A stretch of 5,897 nt of DNA from Gelidibacter sp035515035 (lineage in GTDB: Bacteria; Bacteroidota; Bacteroidia; Flavobacteriales; Flavobacteriaceae), in contig NZ_DATJCA010000032.1 in the NCBI RefSeq assembly GCF_035515035.1, positions 1 to 5,897 on the forward strand, written 5' to 3'. Position numbers and translations under genes: made by a program. Every line of letters begins with the position of its first letter. Within the stretch, counting starts at the first letter, position 1. The notes beneath the pieces were generated by a model, which did not search any database, was not told the origin of the DNA, and saw nothing but the letters and a program-made list of their open reading frames with translations. Shown piece after piece: positions 1 to 5,795 of this stretch.

Positions 1-175
1 TCTAAACACAGGAAATAATACTTATAAAGCAGTACAAAGAGAAACAAATTCATTGGCGATTGGACCTATTATCCAAGGTTTGAACAAACCGGTTAACGAT
101 TTAAGCCGCGGCTGTACTATAGATGACATTTATAATACAGTTATTGTAACAGCAATTCAAGCGCAAGGAATCTAA
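1..175 (+). CDS. pta: Phosphate acetyltransferase, C-terminal end (partial)
   Basis: Only the last 57 codons are present, read from base 2 to the TAA at 173-175; the rest lies left of the window. The enzyme interconverts acetyl-CoA and phosphate with acetyl-phosphate and CoA in the cytoplasm. The visible tail contains GPIIQGLNKPVNDLSRGC followed by a TIDDIYNTVIVTAIQAQ helix. I recognise this as the conserved end of the PTA_PTB domain, where the GLNKPVNDLSRG segment is highly characteristic. The next gene on the same strand is acetate kinase, 78 bp downstream, which is the classic partner using acetyl-phosphate, so the two are probably co-transcribed. Whether this is the long Pta form with an N-terminal DRTGG/AAA-like region or the short form cannot be seen. 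Confidence 0.93.
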   Translation, partial: LNTGNNTYKAVQRETNSLAIGPIIQGLNKPVNDLSRGCTIDDIYNTVIVTAIQAQGI

Positions 176-176
176 T

Positions 177-214
177 GAGTACTAAGAATTAAGTATAAAG
201 TATTAAGTATTAAG
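177..214. repeat. Degenerate 7-bp tandem repeat between pta and ackA
   Basis: Directly after the pta stop codon the sequence can be cut into consecutive 7-mers: GAGTACT, AAGAATT, AAGTATA, AAGTATT, AAGTATT, then a final AAG. The last two full units are identical and the earlier ones differ at one or two positions. It lies in the 78-bp spacer between two genes that are probably co-transcribed. No hairpin with a T-run is evident, so I do not read it as a terminator. It could be neutral slippage-prone DNA; copy number may vary between strains. Confidence 0.7.
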
Positions 215-253
215 AAAGAGGTATTACGGCAAAACGTCGAAAATTAAAGATAT

Positions 254-1438
254 ATGAAGATATTAATTATCAATTCCGGAAGCTCATCCATTAAATTTCA
301 ATTAATGGATATGCCTTCCGAAACATTAATATGCAGTGGATTAGTGGAGCGCATCGGCTATAAAAATGCGACTATAAATTATAAAACCAATGGCAATAAT
401 CTAGAACAAACACATACTATTGAGTCGCACAAGCAAGGTCTTAAAAGAGTTGTAGCGTTACTACTTGATCCTGAAATTGGCGTGATTGCCCACACTAATG
501 AAATTGAGGTGGTTGGCCATCGCGTTGTTCATGGTGGCAACTCATTTTCAGACACCACATTAATTACTTCAGAAGTTAAGGAAAAGATTCAAGAATACGC
601 TGCTTTGGCACCTTTGCACAATCCTGGAAATCTTGAAGGCATCCTTGTATCTGAAGAAATTTTTCCTTTGGCAAAACAGGTGGTTGTTTTCGATACTGCT
701 TTTCACCAAACCATTCCTGAAAAAGCTAAAAGGTATGCCATTCCTATGAGCCTATATGAAGAGCACGGCATTCAGGTTTATGGTTTCCATGGCACAAGTC
801 ACCAATATGTTTCAGAAAAAGCGATCGCATATTTAGGTCTAGATTCATCTAAAATTATCACAATTCATTTGGGAAATGGGTGCAGCATGACTGCCATTGT
901 GGACGGCATAAGTGTAGATCATAGTTTAGGGTTTACACCTTCCAACGGTTTAATTATGGGCACCAGAAGTGGTGATATTGATCACGCCATTATCTTCCAT
1001 TTGGTCAATAATTTGGATTACAGTTTGGATGATGTAAAAACGCTGCTCACCAATCAAAGTGGAATGCTGGGTCTCACAGGATATATGGATTTAAGGGACA
1101 TTCAAGCCGAAGCTGAAAATGGAAATAAAGATTGCCAATTGGCATTGACGATGAACACCTACCGCATTAAAAAATATATTGGTTCTTACGCTGCGGCGAT
1201 GAATGGCTTGGATGCGATTGTGTTTACGGCAGGCATTGGAGAAAATTCAAATCTCATCAGAAGATTGGTTTGTGAGGATCTAGAGATTTTCGGAATTCAT
1301 TTGGACAACAACAAGAACGATAAACGATCGGGCGATTTGAGAGAAATAAATACAACTGCATCCAAAGTGAAAATTTTGGTCATTCCAACCAATGAGGAAC
1401 TAGAAATTGCGAAGCAAGCGTTTGAGTTGGTGAATTAG
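254..1438 (+). CDS. ackA: Acetate kinase
   Basis: Cytoplasmic enzyme converting acetyl-phosphate and ADP to acetate and ATP, and the reverse. It is the second step of the Pta-AckA overflow and acetate assimilation pathway. The 394-residue product has the usual family length and all the acetate kinase signatures: NSGSSSIKF at 7-15, GHRVVHGG at 88-95, VFDTAFH at 145-151, GFHGTSH at 177-183, HLGNGCS at 205-211, MGTRSGDID at 235-243, FTAGIGEN at 324-331 and PTNEE at 378-382. By alignment from memory with the Methanosarcina enzyme, the active-site residues Asn7, Arg91, Asp148, His180, Arg241 and Glu384 correspond here to N7, R90, D147, H179, R238 and E381, all present. The start is fixed by the N-terminal beta strand MKILIINSG, which leaves no room for a later ATG. 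An A-rich stretch, not a Shine-Dalgarno site, precedes it. It follows pta by 78 bp and is closed by a hairpin at 1463-1500. The gene looks intact. Confidence 0.97.
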   Translation: MKILIINSGSSSIKFQLMDMPSETLICSGLVERIGYKNATINYKTNGNNLEQTHTIESHKQGLKRVVALLLDPEIGVIAHTNEIEVVGHRVVHGGNSFSDTTLITSEVKEKIQEYAALAPLHNPGNLEGILVSEEIFPLAKQVVVFDTAFHQTIPEKAKRYAIPMSLYEEHGIQVYGFHGTSHQYVSEKAIAYLGLDSSKIITIHLGNGCSMTAIVDGISVDHSLGFTPSNGLIMGTRSGDIDHAIIFHLVNNLDYSLDDVKTLLTNQSGMLGLTGYMDLRDIQAEAENGNKDCQLALTMNTYRIKKYIGSYAAAMNGLDAIVFTAGIGENSNLIRRLVCEDLEIFGIHLDNNKNDKRSGDLREINTTASKVKILVIPTNEELEIAKQAFELVN

Positions 1439-1462
1439 ATTTTATAAGAATAAAACTAGAGT

Positions 1463-1500
1463 AGAAGAAGTAGTATTTTGGTGCTACTTTTTTTATTTTT
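1463..1500 (+). terminator. Rho-independent terminator after ackA
   Basis: The stem core AAGTAG (1468-1473) pairs with CTACTT (1484-1489). It continues inward through T-G, A-T and T-G pairs to a TTTG loop, and outward with A/T and wobble pairs. A T-rich tract (about 1488-1500) follows at once. It begins about 25 bases after the ackA stop codon and should end the pta-ackA transcript. Confidence 0.75.
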
Positions 1501-1521
1501 TATTTAGGATGATGTTAAGAT

Positions 1522-1529
1522 TATCTTTG
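1522..1529 (+). promoter_or_regulatory. Candidate Bacteroidota -7 promoter element
   Basis: TATCTTTG, followed by C, fits the Bacteroidota primary sigma consensus TAnnTTTG. It lies just after the ackA terminator. A matching -33 TTTG is not seen at the usual distance; only T-rich sequence is there. If used, it would give a leader of about 210 bases before the membrane-protein gene at 1745. Confidence 0.4.
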
Positions 1530-1575
1530 CGCGACTTTCTTACTGCATAGAAAGATGAACGATTATTTTCTAAAC

Positions 1576-1606
1576 ATTGATTTTTTTAGCGATATCTGAA
1601 ATCAAT
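1576..1606. repeat. 8-bp perfect inverted repeat in the 1439-1744 spacer
   Basis: ATTGATTT (1576-1583) and AAATCAAT (1599-1606) are exact reverse complements separated by 15 bases, and the spacer contains the palindrome GATATC. It lies within the roughly 300-bp gap between ackA and the next gene. Apart from this repeat, the ackA terminator and a possible -7 element, I see nothing else in the gap and no supported ORF. It could be an operator or a leader hairpin. The AT-rich base composition means chance is also plausible. Confidence 0.35.
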
Positions 1607-1744
1607 ATTGTGAATTTCTCCTTAGCTATTAATAAGTTAAAATATTATATCTTGCTAAATAATAAACGTGCATATGTTGCTGATTTATCACTGTTTTATT
1701 TCATCATTTAGGATTTCCTTCGTTTAATAATCCAAGTAGGTTCA

Positions 1745-2152
1745 ATGAACAACACAATAAAAGAGTTCGTCTTGAAATATGGCATTCCTACGATTGCGGT
1801 TATTGTTATTGCTCTACATGTATTTCTTGTGAATACCAAAAATCTCAGTAAATGGAAAGGTGGCGGCTATGGAATGTACACTGAAATTCATTATTTCAGT
1901 AACCAAATATACATTCCTGGTATGTCTTTAGATTCTTTATTAAAAGACAATCGGGAAATGAAAAAAACTCTCGGTTATTTAATGCTAATGCCAAACACCG
2001 ATAATCTCAATAAAGCTGCACAATTAATTCTGAAAACTTCCCAGAAGGATAGCATTCATGTACAAATCTGGAAACCAATTGTCAATTCAAAAAACGGTCA
2101 CTATTCAAGAGTTTTAATAGATGAAATATACTTAAAAACTACAGGATTTTGA
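1745..2152 (+). CDS. Small single-span membrane protein, function unknown
   Basis: The 135-residue product has one hydrophobic segment at about residues 13-29 (an uncleaved N-terminal anchor), preceded by a short Lys-containing N-terminus. Right after it comes a striking Gly/Trp-rich stretch, SKWKGGGYGMYTEIH (35-49). The remaining 85 residues look soluble, with mixed strand and helix and no Cys pair or catalytic motif I recognise. The topology is not certain; the soluble part may be outside the inner membrane. ATG 1745 is the first start codon after an in-frame TAG at 1709-1711. The gene overlaps the next one by four bases (TTGA), which indicates translational coupling and a joint role with that polytopic protein. 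I have a vague memory of similar W-GGG-GM motifs in small proteins encoded beside HTTM-type membrane proteins, but I cannot confirm it, so no function is assigned. Confidence 0.75.
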   Translation: MNNTIKEFVLKYGIPTIAVIVIALHVFLVNTKNLSKWKGGGYGMYTEIHYFSNQIYIPGMSLDSLLKDNREMKKTLGYLMLMPNTDNLNKAAQLILKTSQKDSIHVQIWKPIVNSKNGHYSRVLIDEIYLKTTGF

Positions 2153-3003
2153 AATATTTGACCGTCATAAAGCACACATTAAAAGATCGTATTGCGCTGG
2201 CAAACCAATTGTTAATTTTGATACTTGCCGCTTATGTTTTCATTATGGCTGAAGAACACCGGCGCTGGAAAATCCCGGTATTGTTCATTGGATTATTGAG
2301 TTGGTTTTTTGTTCGTCATAAAAACAAACATCCCATCATTTGGATTACATTTTTTGTTCTTTTGGCTGTCGATCTCTGTTTCAAATATTTTTGGGTTGCC
2401 AACCATCATTTTATGTTGATGTTTATGGTGCTTTCGGTCTTAATCTATAGCTATCACAAACGCCCTGATATTCTCCTGACAAACATTCAGATCCTTTTGG
2501 TGATTGTTGTTCTAACCTCCGTTGTTCAAAAACTCATGTCTCCCCAGTTTATGAGTGGTGACTTCTATTATTATATGACCAATCGCGGTGCTCTCTTCAG
2601 GAATTTCATTAACTTTTTTCCAGAAAAGTTGGAGATTGTAAAGAGTAATTCAAAAAGCGTCTTTGATTTGCACGCTCTTGATCCCAATTTAGAAGATCAT
2701 ATCGTATTCAAGAACGTCTTACCAAACCTCGGTTCAATCAGTATAATCTTTGTTTGGGTCACCGTGGTGATTGAATTGGTTGTCGCTATCGCTTTACTTT
2801 TTAAGCCGAAAAGCCTTTGGACACATCTGTTTTTTGCAGCAATGATTCTTGGCATATTATGTACACGTTTTGAAACGGGTTTTATGGCATTACTATCCAT
2901 CGGTGGACTATATTTATGTAAGAATCTTTATTTACAACTTTTATATGTTTTGATTGTAATAGGATGTTTTATATTGATTTTAACCAAACTGGGGTACCAC
3001 TAG
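2149..3003 (+). CDS. Polytopic membrane protein, possibly HTTM/DoxX-like
   Basis: The 284-residue product is very hydrophobic. I count about nine likely membrane segments, at roughly 19-33, 42-54, 62-78, 86-100, 107-126, 196-217, 223-238, 242-255 and 258-277. A hydrophilic loop of about 55 residues (135-190) lies between the fifth and sixth. NHHFMLMF (85-92) and VVQKLMSPQFMSGDFYYYM (125-143) resemble motifs in HTTM (vitamin K-dependent carboxylase-like) and DoxX/MauE-like membrane families. This is pattern memory, not a proven match, and the catalytic lysine region of true carboxylases cannot be verified. The start is a TTG overlapping the previous stop codon in TTGA. The next in-frame Met (residue 33) would remove the first membrane segment, so TTG is preferred. 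It is most likely an operon partner of the preceding small membrane protein. Confidence 0.72.
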   Translation: MKYLTVIKHTLKDRIALANQLLILILAAYVFIMAEEHRRWKIPVLFIGLLSWFFVRHKNKHPIIWITFFVLLAVDLCFKYFWVANHHFMLMFMVLSVLIYSYHKRPDILLTNIQILLVIVVLTSVVQKLMSPQFMSGDFYYYMTNRGALFRNFINFFPEKLEIVKSNSKSVFDLHALDPNLEDHIVFKNVLPNLGSISIIFVWVTVVIELVVAIALLFKPKSLWTHLFFAAMILGILCTRFETGFMALLSIGGLYLCKNLYLQLLYVLIVIGCFILILTKLGYH

Positions 3004-3029
3004 GATTTTCTTTGGCAAGTTACTTTTAG

Positions 3030-3037
3030 TATTTTTG
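3030..3037 (+). promoter_or_regulatory. Weak candidate -7 element upstream of the 2H gene
   Basis: TATTTTTG fits TAnnTTTG. A TTTG at 3011-3014 could serve as the -33 box, but the 15-base spacing is shorter than usual. It lies in the 148-bp gap before the phosphoesterase gene at 3152. AT-rich DNA yields such matches by chance. Confidence 0.25.
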
Positions 3038-3151
3038 AGATCTATCCGTATAATTTAAATGATTCGAAATTTTATTGTATAATATGATTCACTTCTAGAA
3101 ATGCAGGCAAATTTTAAATAAACCATAATCATCTCATATTTAATTAAATTG

Positions 3152-3836
3152 ATGAATCTCAAAGAACATTACAACAAGCTTTATCAAGAATCCATTCGTA
3201 AAATTTCATCCGATAATTACGAAATTGATCCTATGCTCCATGCCGATAATGATAATCGTTTTGGAGTGTCACTTTTGATCAGACCGCCTTTAGAAATCAA
3301 AAACGAGATTCAGAAATTTCTTAACCAACTTAAATGCATTGAACCTGATCAATACTATTATCCAAACTCTGATATTCATATTACAGTCCTCTCCATAATT
3401 TCTTGTTATGAAGGTCTTAAACTGTCAAATCTTAATGTGCCTGATTACGTCGGGCTTATAGAAGAAAGCCTAAAACGTTCAAAACATTACCATAAGTTGT
3501 ATAGGCGTTACCGCTTCGCCATCTTGTGTTATGATACAAGGATTTATGGAGGACAGTAGTTTAAATGAGATAAGGGATAACCTGAGGAGAGACTTTAAAG
3601 ATTCTACTTTGGAACAAAGTATGGACGAGCGCTATTTGATTCAAACAGCACATGCCACCGTGTTTCGCTTTAGCCAACAATTAACTCAAAAAGAGAAATT
3701 CCTGGAACTTTTAGAAAACTATAGAAATCATAATTTTGGAACTTTTCAAGTAAATGAACTCGAACTTTCTTATAATGATTGGTACCACCAAGAAAGATTG
3801 GTCACAAATCTTCATCAATTTAAGATGATAAATTGA
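3152..3836 (+). pseudogene. 2H phosphoesterase / 2'-5' RNA ligase-like protein, frameshifted
   Basis: Two overlapping reading frames together encode one protein of about 228 residues. The first frame (3152-3559) starts MNLKEHYNKLY and carries DIHITVLSII, with the first HxT motif (H76-T78, codons at 3377-3385). The second frame, open from 3474 to the stop at 3834-3836, carries TAHATVFRF with the second HxT motif (codons at 3651-3659). Two HxT motifs are the hallmark of the 2H phosphoesterase (LigT-like) fold, whose members act on 2'-5' or cyclic phosphate bonds in RNA or nucleotides. The substrate here is unknown. The first frame degenerates into an Arg-rich tail after about Tyr117. At the same place the second frame reads GVTASPSCVMIQGF, which looks like the authentic continuation. 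The break is therefore near 3497-3504: either one extra base or two missing bases. ATG 3152 is preferred over the adjacent TTG at 3149. As it stands, neither piece holds both catalytic motifs. Either the gene is a recent pseudogene or the base call is wrong. Confidence 0.8.
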
Positions 3837-3921
3837 AATTATGCTATGGCGAAGCCGAATACATTGTGTTTTTTAATAAATACTTAATTTTTTTTCGAGG
3901 GATAAATACCGAAATAGTAAA

Positions 3922-3960
3922 CTTAAGTAATTAGTAATTAAGGTTTTTGATTTTTTATTT
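3922..3960 (+). terminator. Weak AT-rich hairpin with T-run after the 2H gene
   Basis: CTTAA (3922-3926) pairs with TTAAG (3938-3942), and two further A/T pairs form inside after a mismatch. T-rich sequence with a few G and A bases follows at 3944-3960. It lies about 85 bases after the 2H stop codon in an otherwise featureless AT-rich gap of about 200 bp (3837-4034). Pairing is weak, so this is only a possible terminator. Confidence 0.3.
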
Positions 3961-4006
3961 ATTCGTGAGATAAAATCATGAAAAATTAAGAACAATTTTT
4001 TCTCTT

Positions 4007-4042
4007 TTTGTTTATGATGTTTTAATAGAAATTGTATATTTG
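4007..4042 (+). promoter_or_regulatory. Promoter of tRNA-Arg (-33 TTTG, -7 TATATTTG)
   Basis: TATATTTG at 4035-4042 is a perfect TAnnTTTG element. TTTG at 4007-4010 may be the -33 box, though the 24-base spacing is slightly long. Transcription would start at about 4046-4050, some 60 bases before the tRNA 5' end. Confidence 0.6.
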
Positions 4043-4048
4043 CCGACC

Positions 4049-4084
4049 GTAAGACAAATAAGATCCGTTTTATTTTGTCTTTAC
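4049..4084 (+). other. Leader hairpin of the tRNA-Arg precursor
   Basis: The 5' arm 4049-4061 pairs with the 3' arm 4070-4084 over 13 base pairs, with two bulged T residues on the 3' side and an 8-base loop. It begins about where transcription should start. A second small hairpin, AGAAC/GTTCT (4091-4095 with 4100-4104), sits between it and the tRNA. No T-run follows, so it is not a terminator. It may protect or guide processing of the precursor; the role is inferred. Confidence 0.5.
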
Positions 4085-4109
4085 CATTTCAGAACAACAG
4101 TTCTTGAAT

Positions 4110-4183
4110 GGGCTCGTAGCTCAGCTGGATAGAGCACCTCCCTTCTAAGGAGGCGGTCACAGGTTCGAATCCTGTCGGGCTCA
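4110..4183 (+). tRNA. tRNA-Arg (anticodon UCU)
   Basis: A full 74-base cloverleaf is visible. The acceptor arms are GGGCTCG (4110-4116) and CGGGCTC (4176-4182), the D-stem is GCTC/GAGC (4119-4122, 4132-4135), and the anticodon stem is CCTCC/GGAGG (4137-4141, 4149-4153). The loop is CTTCTAA with anticodon TCT at 4144-4146. A 5-base variable loop and the T-arm ACAGG/TTCGAAT/CCTGT (4159-4175) follow, and A4183 is the discriminator. It reads AGA codons (and possibly AGG). The CCA end is not encoded and must be added by the nucleotidyltransferase. The acceptor stem contains two G-U pairs (second and fifth). The tRNA 3' half is a common attachment target for tyrosine recombinases, and such a gene follows 220 bp downstream in the same direction. 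Confidence 0.96.
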
Positions 4184-4207
4184 CTTAAAGCTTTATCAAA
4201 AAGCACC

Positions 4208-4248
4208 AAAGGCTTGTAAAACATAGGGTTTTACAAGCTTTTTTATTT
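4208..4248 (+). terminator. Strong rho-independent terminator after tRNA-Arg
   Basis: GCTTGTAAAAC (4212-4222) pairs perfectly with GTTTTACAAGC (4228-4238) around a 5-base loop, ATAGG. A/T and wobble pairs extend it outward, and a T-run follows at 4239-4248. It starts 25 bases after the tRNA and should release the tRNA precursor. Confidence 0.9.
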
Positions 4249-4271
4249 TCAGGTATATCCTTTAAATTCAT

Positions 4272-4279
4272 TATATTTG
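4272..4279 (+). promoter_or_regulatory. Candidate integrase promoter -7 element
   Basis: TATATTTG is a perfect TAnnTTTG match between the tRNA terminator and the integrase gene. A good -33 TTTG is not visible, only a T-rich stretch near 4241-4250. A transcript from here would start near 4285, directly at the TCAACAA repeats, with a leader of about 115 bases before the integrase ATG. Confidence 0.45.
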
Positions 4280-4287
4280 AAATAATT

Positions 4288-4342
4288 GGTCAACAATTCG
4301 GTCAACAAAAAAGTTTGGTAAAAATGGGGCCCGAATTGTTGA
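4288..4342. repeat. TCAACAA direct and inverted repeats upstream of integrase
   Basis: GGTCAACAA occurs at 4288-4296 and again at 4300-4308, so the copies are 12 bp apart. A third copy lies inverted: TCAACAATTCGG (4290-4301) is the exact reverse complement of CCGAATTGTTGA (4331-4342), a 12-bp perfect inverted repeat with 29 bases between the arms. The position, between tRNA-Arg and the integrase start, is where integrase arm-type sites, an excisionase site or an autoregulatory operator would be expected. Which of these applies cannot be told from the sequence. Confidence 0.65.
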
Positions 4343-4403
4343 AATTATAGCATAGTTGATTTGACTCTTGTCTCACAAAGTTTAATCTTTAAGACATACA
4401 ACT

Positions 4404-5675
4404 ATGGCAATTTCAAAATCATTTTCTATCCTATTCTGGATAAACGCTTCACGTGCAATAAATAATGAGGCGGAAATTTTCGCGCGGATTACCGTAAATG
4501 GTAAACGCGTCAACCTCAGTTTAAAAAGAAAAGCAAACCTTGATCAATGGGATTCAAAAACTAAACGTTTAAAAGGCAATACCACATTCTCCAGACAAAC
4601 CAATCAATATCTGGAAGAAGTCCATTCCCAAATCTTCCAAATCTATCAGGATCTTAAATTCAAGGGCAAGCTCATCACAGCCCAACTTGTAAAAGCTCAC
4701 TACACTGGAGGAGGAGAGGATCAAGGCAAATCACTATTTGATATTATCAATTATCACAAAGTAAAAACCACTAATACATTGGCGAAAGGTTCCATCCGGC
4801 TCTTTGGGGTTACCGAATCCCACGTGGCAAGGTTTCTAAAGAAACATCGCAAAACCACAGACGTTTACCTAAAAGAAATCAACTACGAGTTTTTAACCGA
4901 TTTCCAAGGCTATCTATCCAATCTTTATCCTGCAGGCCATCCCAAGTCGCTATGCAATAACACGGTGATGAAACACATTCAGCGCCTTCGTAAAATTGTC
5001 ACCTTGGCCTATCATTTGGAATGGGTGGATAAGGATCCTTTTGTACGTTGGCAGATGTCCTTTGAAAAAACCAACCGGGAATTCCTATCCGAAATTGAAT
5101 TGCACAATCTGGAAACCAAACAATTTGTTTCAGACCGACTCGATCGCGTGCGCGACCTGTTCGTTTTCAGTTGTTACACCGGGATCAGTTATGTGGATAT
5201 TATGAAACTAACCACAGACCATGTCGCCATGAATATCGACGGCAGTCATTGGATAATGAGCACAAGGCAAAAGACGAATACGGTGATCAAAGTCCCACTA
5301 TTACCAAAAGCCATGGTCATCATCAAAAAATATAAGGACCATCCCGTAACGGTCGTATCCAAATCGTTGCTACCTGTGCTGTCCAACACAAAGTTGAACG
5401 CCTATCTCAAAGAAGCCGCAAATGTCGTAGAAATTAAAAAGAACCTCACCTTTCACATGGCGCGGCATACTTTTGCAACCACCATTGCCTTATCCAACGG
5501 AGTCCCGATTGAAACCGTTTCCAAAATTCTGGGCCACACCAAAATCTCAACCACCCAAATTTATGCCAGGGTACTCGAGCATAAAATTAGCTCGGACATG
5601 AATAATCTAAAAAACATTTTAGAAATCAAGAATAGTAAGGAAAAGCAAACCGGAACGGCAAACAGTGTTAACTAG
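4404..5675 (+). CDS. Tyrosine recombinase (integrase), Bacteroidetes type
   Basis: Site-specific recombinase that cuts and rejoins DNA through a 3'-phosphotyrosine and would integrate and excise a mobile element. The 423-residue product has the three-part layout of Bacteroidetes integrases. These are an arm-binding N-terminal domain (about 1-95, with the KRKANLDQWDSKTKRLKG segment), a SAM-like core-binding domain (about 107-207) and a catalytic domain (about 225-400). Catalytic residues seen are K290 in TRQKT, H351 and R354 in HMARHTFAT, H378 in LGHTKISTTQIYARV, and nucleophile Y387. The first catalytic arginine is absent: the box reads CYTGISYVD with Ser262 at that place. I recall that IntDOT of CTnDOT shows a comparable substitution. 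The length is normal and the gene is intact. It lies 220 bp downstream of tRNA-Arg in the same direction, typical of the edge of an integrated island. The catalytic half looks more GC-rich than the membrane genes (30 of 60 bases at 5461-5520 against 19 of 60 at 2401-2460, counted by eye). Confidence 0.95.
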   Translation: MAISKSFSILFWINASRAINNEAEIFARITVNGKRVNLSLKRKANLDQWDSKTKRLKGNTTFSRQTNQYLEEVHSQIFQIYQDLKFKGKLITAQLVKAHYTGGGEDQGKSLFDIINYHKVKTTNTLAKGSIRLFGVTESHVARFLKKHRKTTDVYLKEINYEFLTDFQGYLSNLYPAGHPKSLCNNTVMKHIQRLRKIVTLAYHLEWVDKDPFVRWQMSFEKTNREFLSEIELHNLETKQFVSDRLDRVRDLFVFSCYTGISYVDIMKLTTDHVAMNIDGSHWIMSTRQKTNTVIKVPLLPKAMVIIKKYKDHPVTVVSKSLLPVLSNTKLNAYLKEAANVVEIKKNLTFHMARHTFATTIALSNGVPIETVSKILGHTKISTTQIYARVLEHKISSDMNNLKNILEIKNSKEKQTGTANSVN

Positions 5676-5713
5676 TTGGTTGTTAGTTTCTAAGTAGTTA
5701 ATATTTTTTGTTA
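5664..5713 (+). terminator. Probable terminator overlapping the integrase stop codon
   Basis: TTAACTA (5668-5674) pairs perfectly with TAGTTAA (5695-5701). A few more wobble and A/T pairs extend outward to 5664/5705, and a T-run follows at 5704-5709. The stem includes the integrase stop codon. The 20-base loop is long, and a competing shorter pairing (AACTA with TAGTT at 5684-5688) exists, so strength is uncertain. Confidence 0.4.
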
Positions 5714-5740
5714 GATTGAATATATTTTATAGCTTGTTGT

Positions 5741-5783
5741 GTTCATTTAACGTCCTAACATGGATAGGACGGACAAAGTGAAC
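5741..5783. repeat. Two-part hairpin downstream of integrase (first)
   Basis: The outer helix GTTCATTT (5741-5748) pairs with 5776-5783 over 8 bp including one G-U. The inner helix CGTCCTA (5751-5757) pairs perfectly with TAGGACG (5765-5771) around the loop ACATGGA. The helices are separated by an internal loop of 2 and 4 bases. No T-run follows on the + strand. It could be a structured RNA, a protein-binding site or part of an element's regulatory region. Confidence 0.5.
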
Positions 5784-5795
5784 CACTTGCAGCGG

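Noticed and set aside
2697..2900. 67-codon open frame on the minus strand
   Set aside because: It lies wholly inside the polytopic membrane protein gene, antisense to it; its composition is unlike a real protein and it has no separate start context.
3149..3151. TTG one codon ahead of ATG as the 2H gene start
   Set aside because: The adjacent ATG at 3152 is the normal start and nothing supports the extra residue.
3531..3836. Second half of the 2H gene as an independent small gene
   Set aside because: Conserved-looking sequence (GVTASPSCV) in the same frame continues upstream of its ATG, and it holds only one of the two HxT motifs, so it is the displaced C-terminal part of the upstream gene.
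3845..3857. GGC-GAA-GCC mini hairpin after the 2H gene as a terminator
   Set aside because: The stem is only three pairs and is not directly followed by a T-run.
4996..5205. 69-codon open frame on the plus strand
   Set aside because: It is inside the integrase gene in another frame, whereas the integrase frame carries conserved catalytic motifs throughout.
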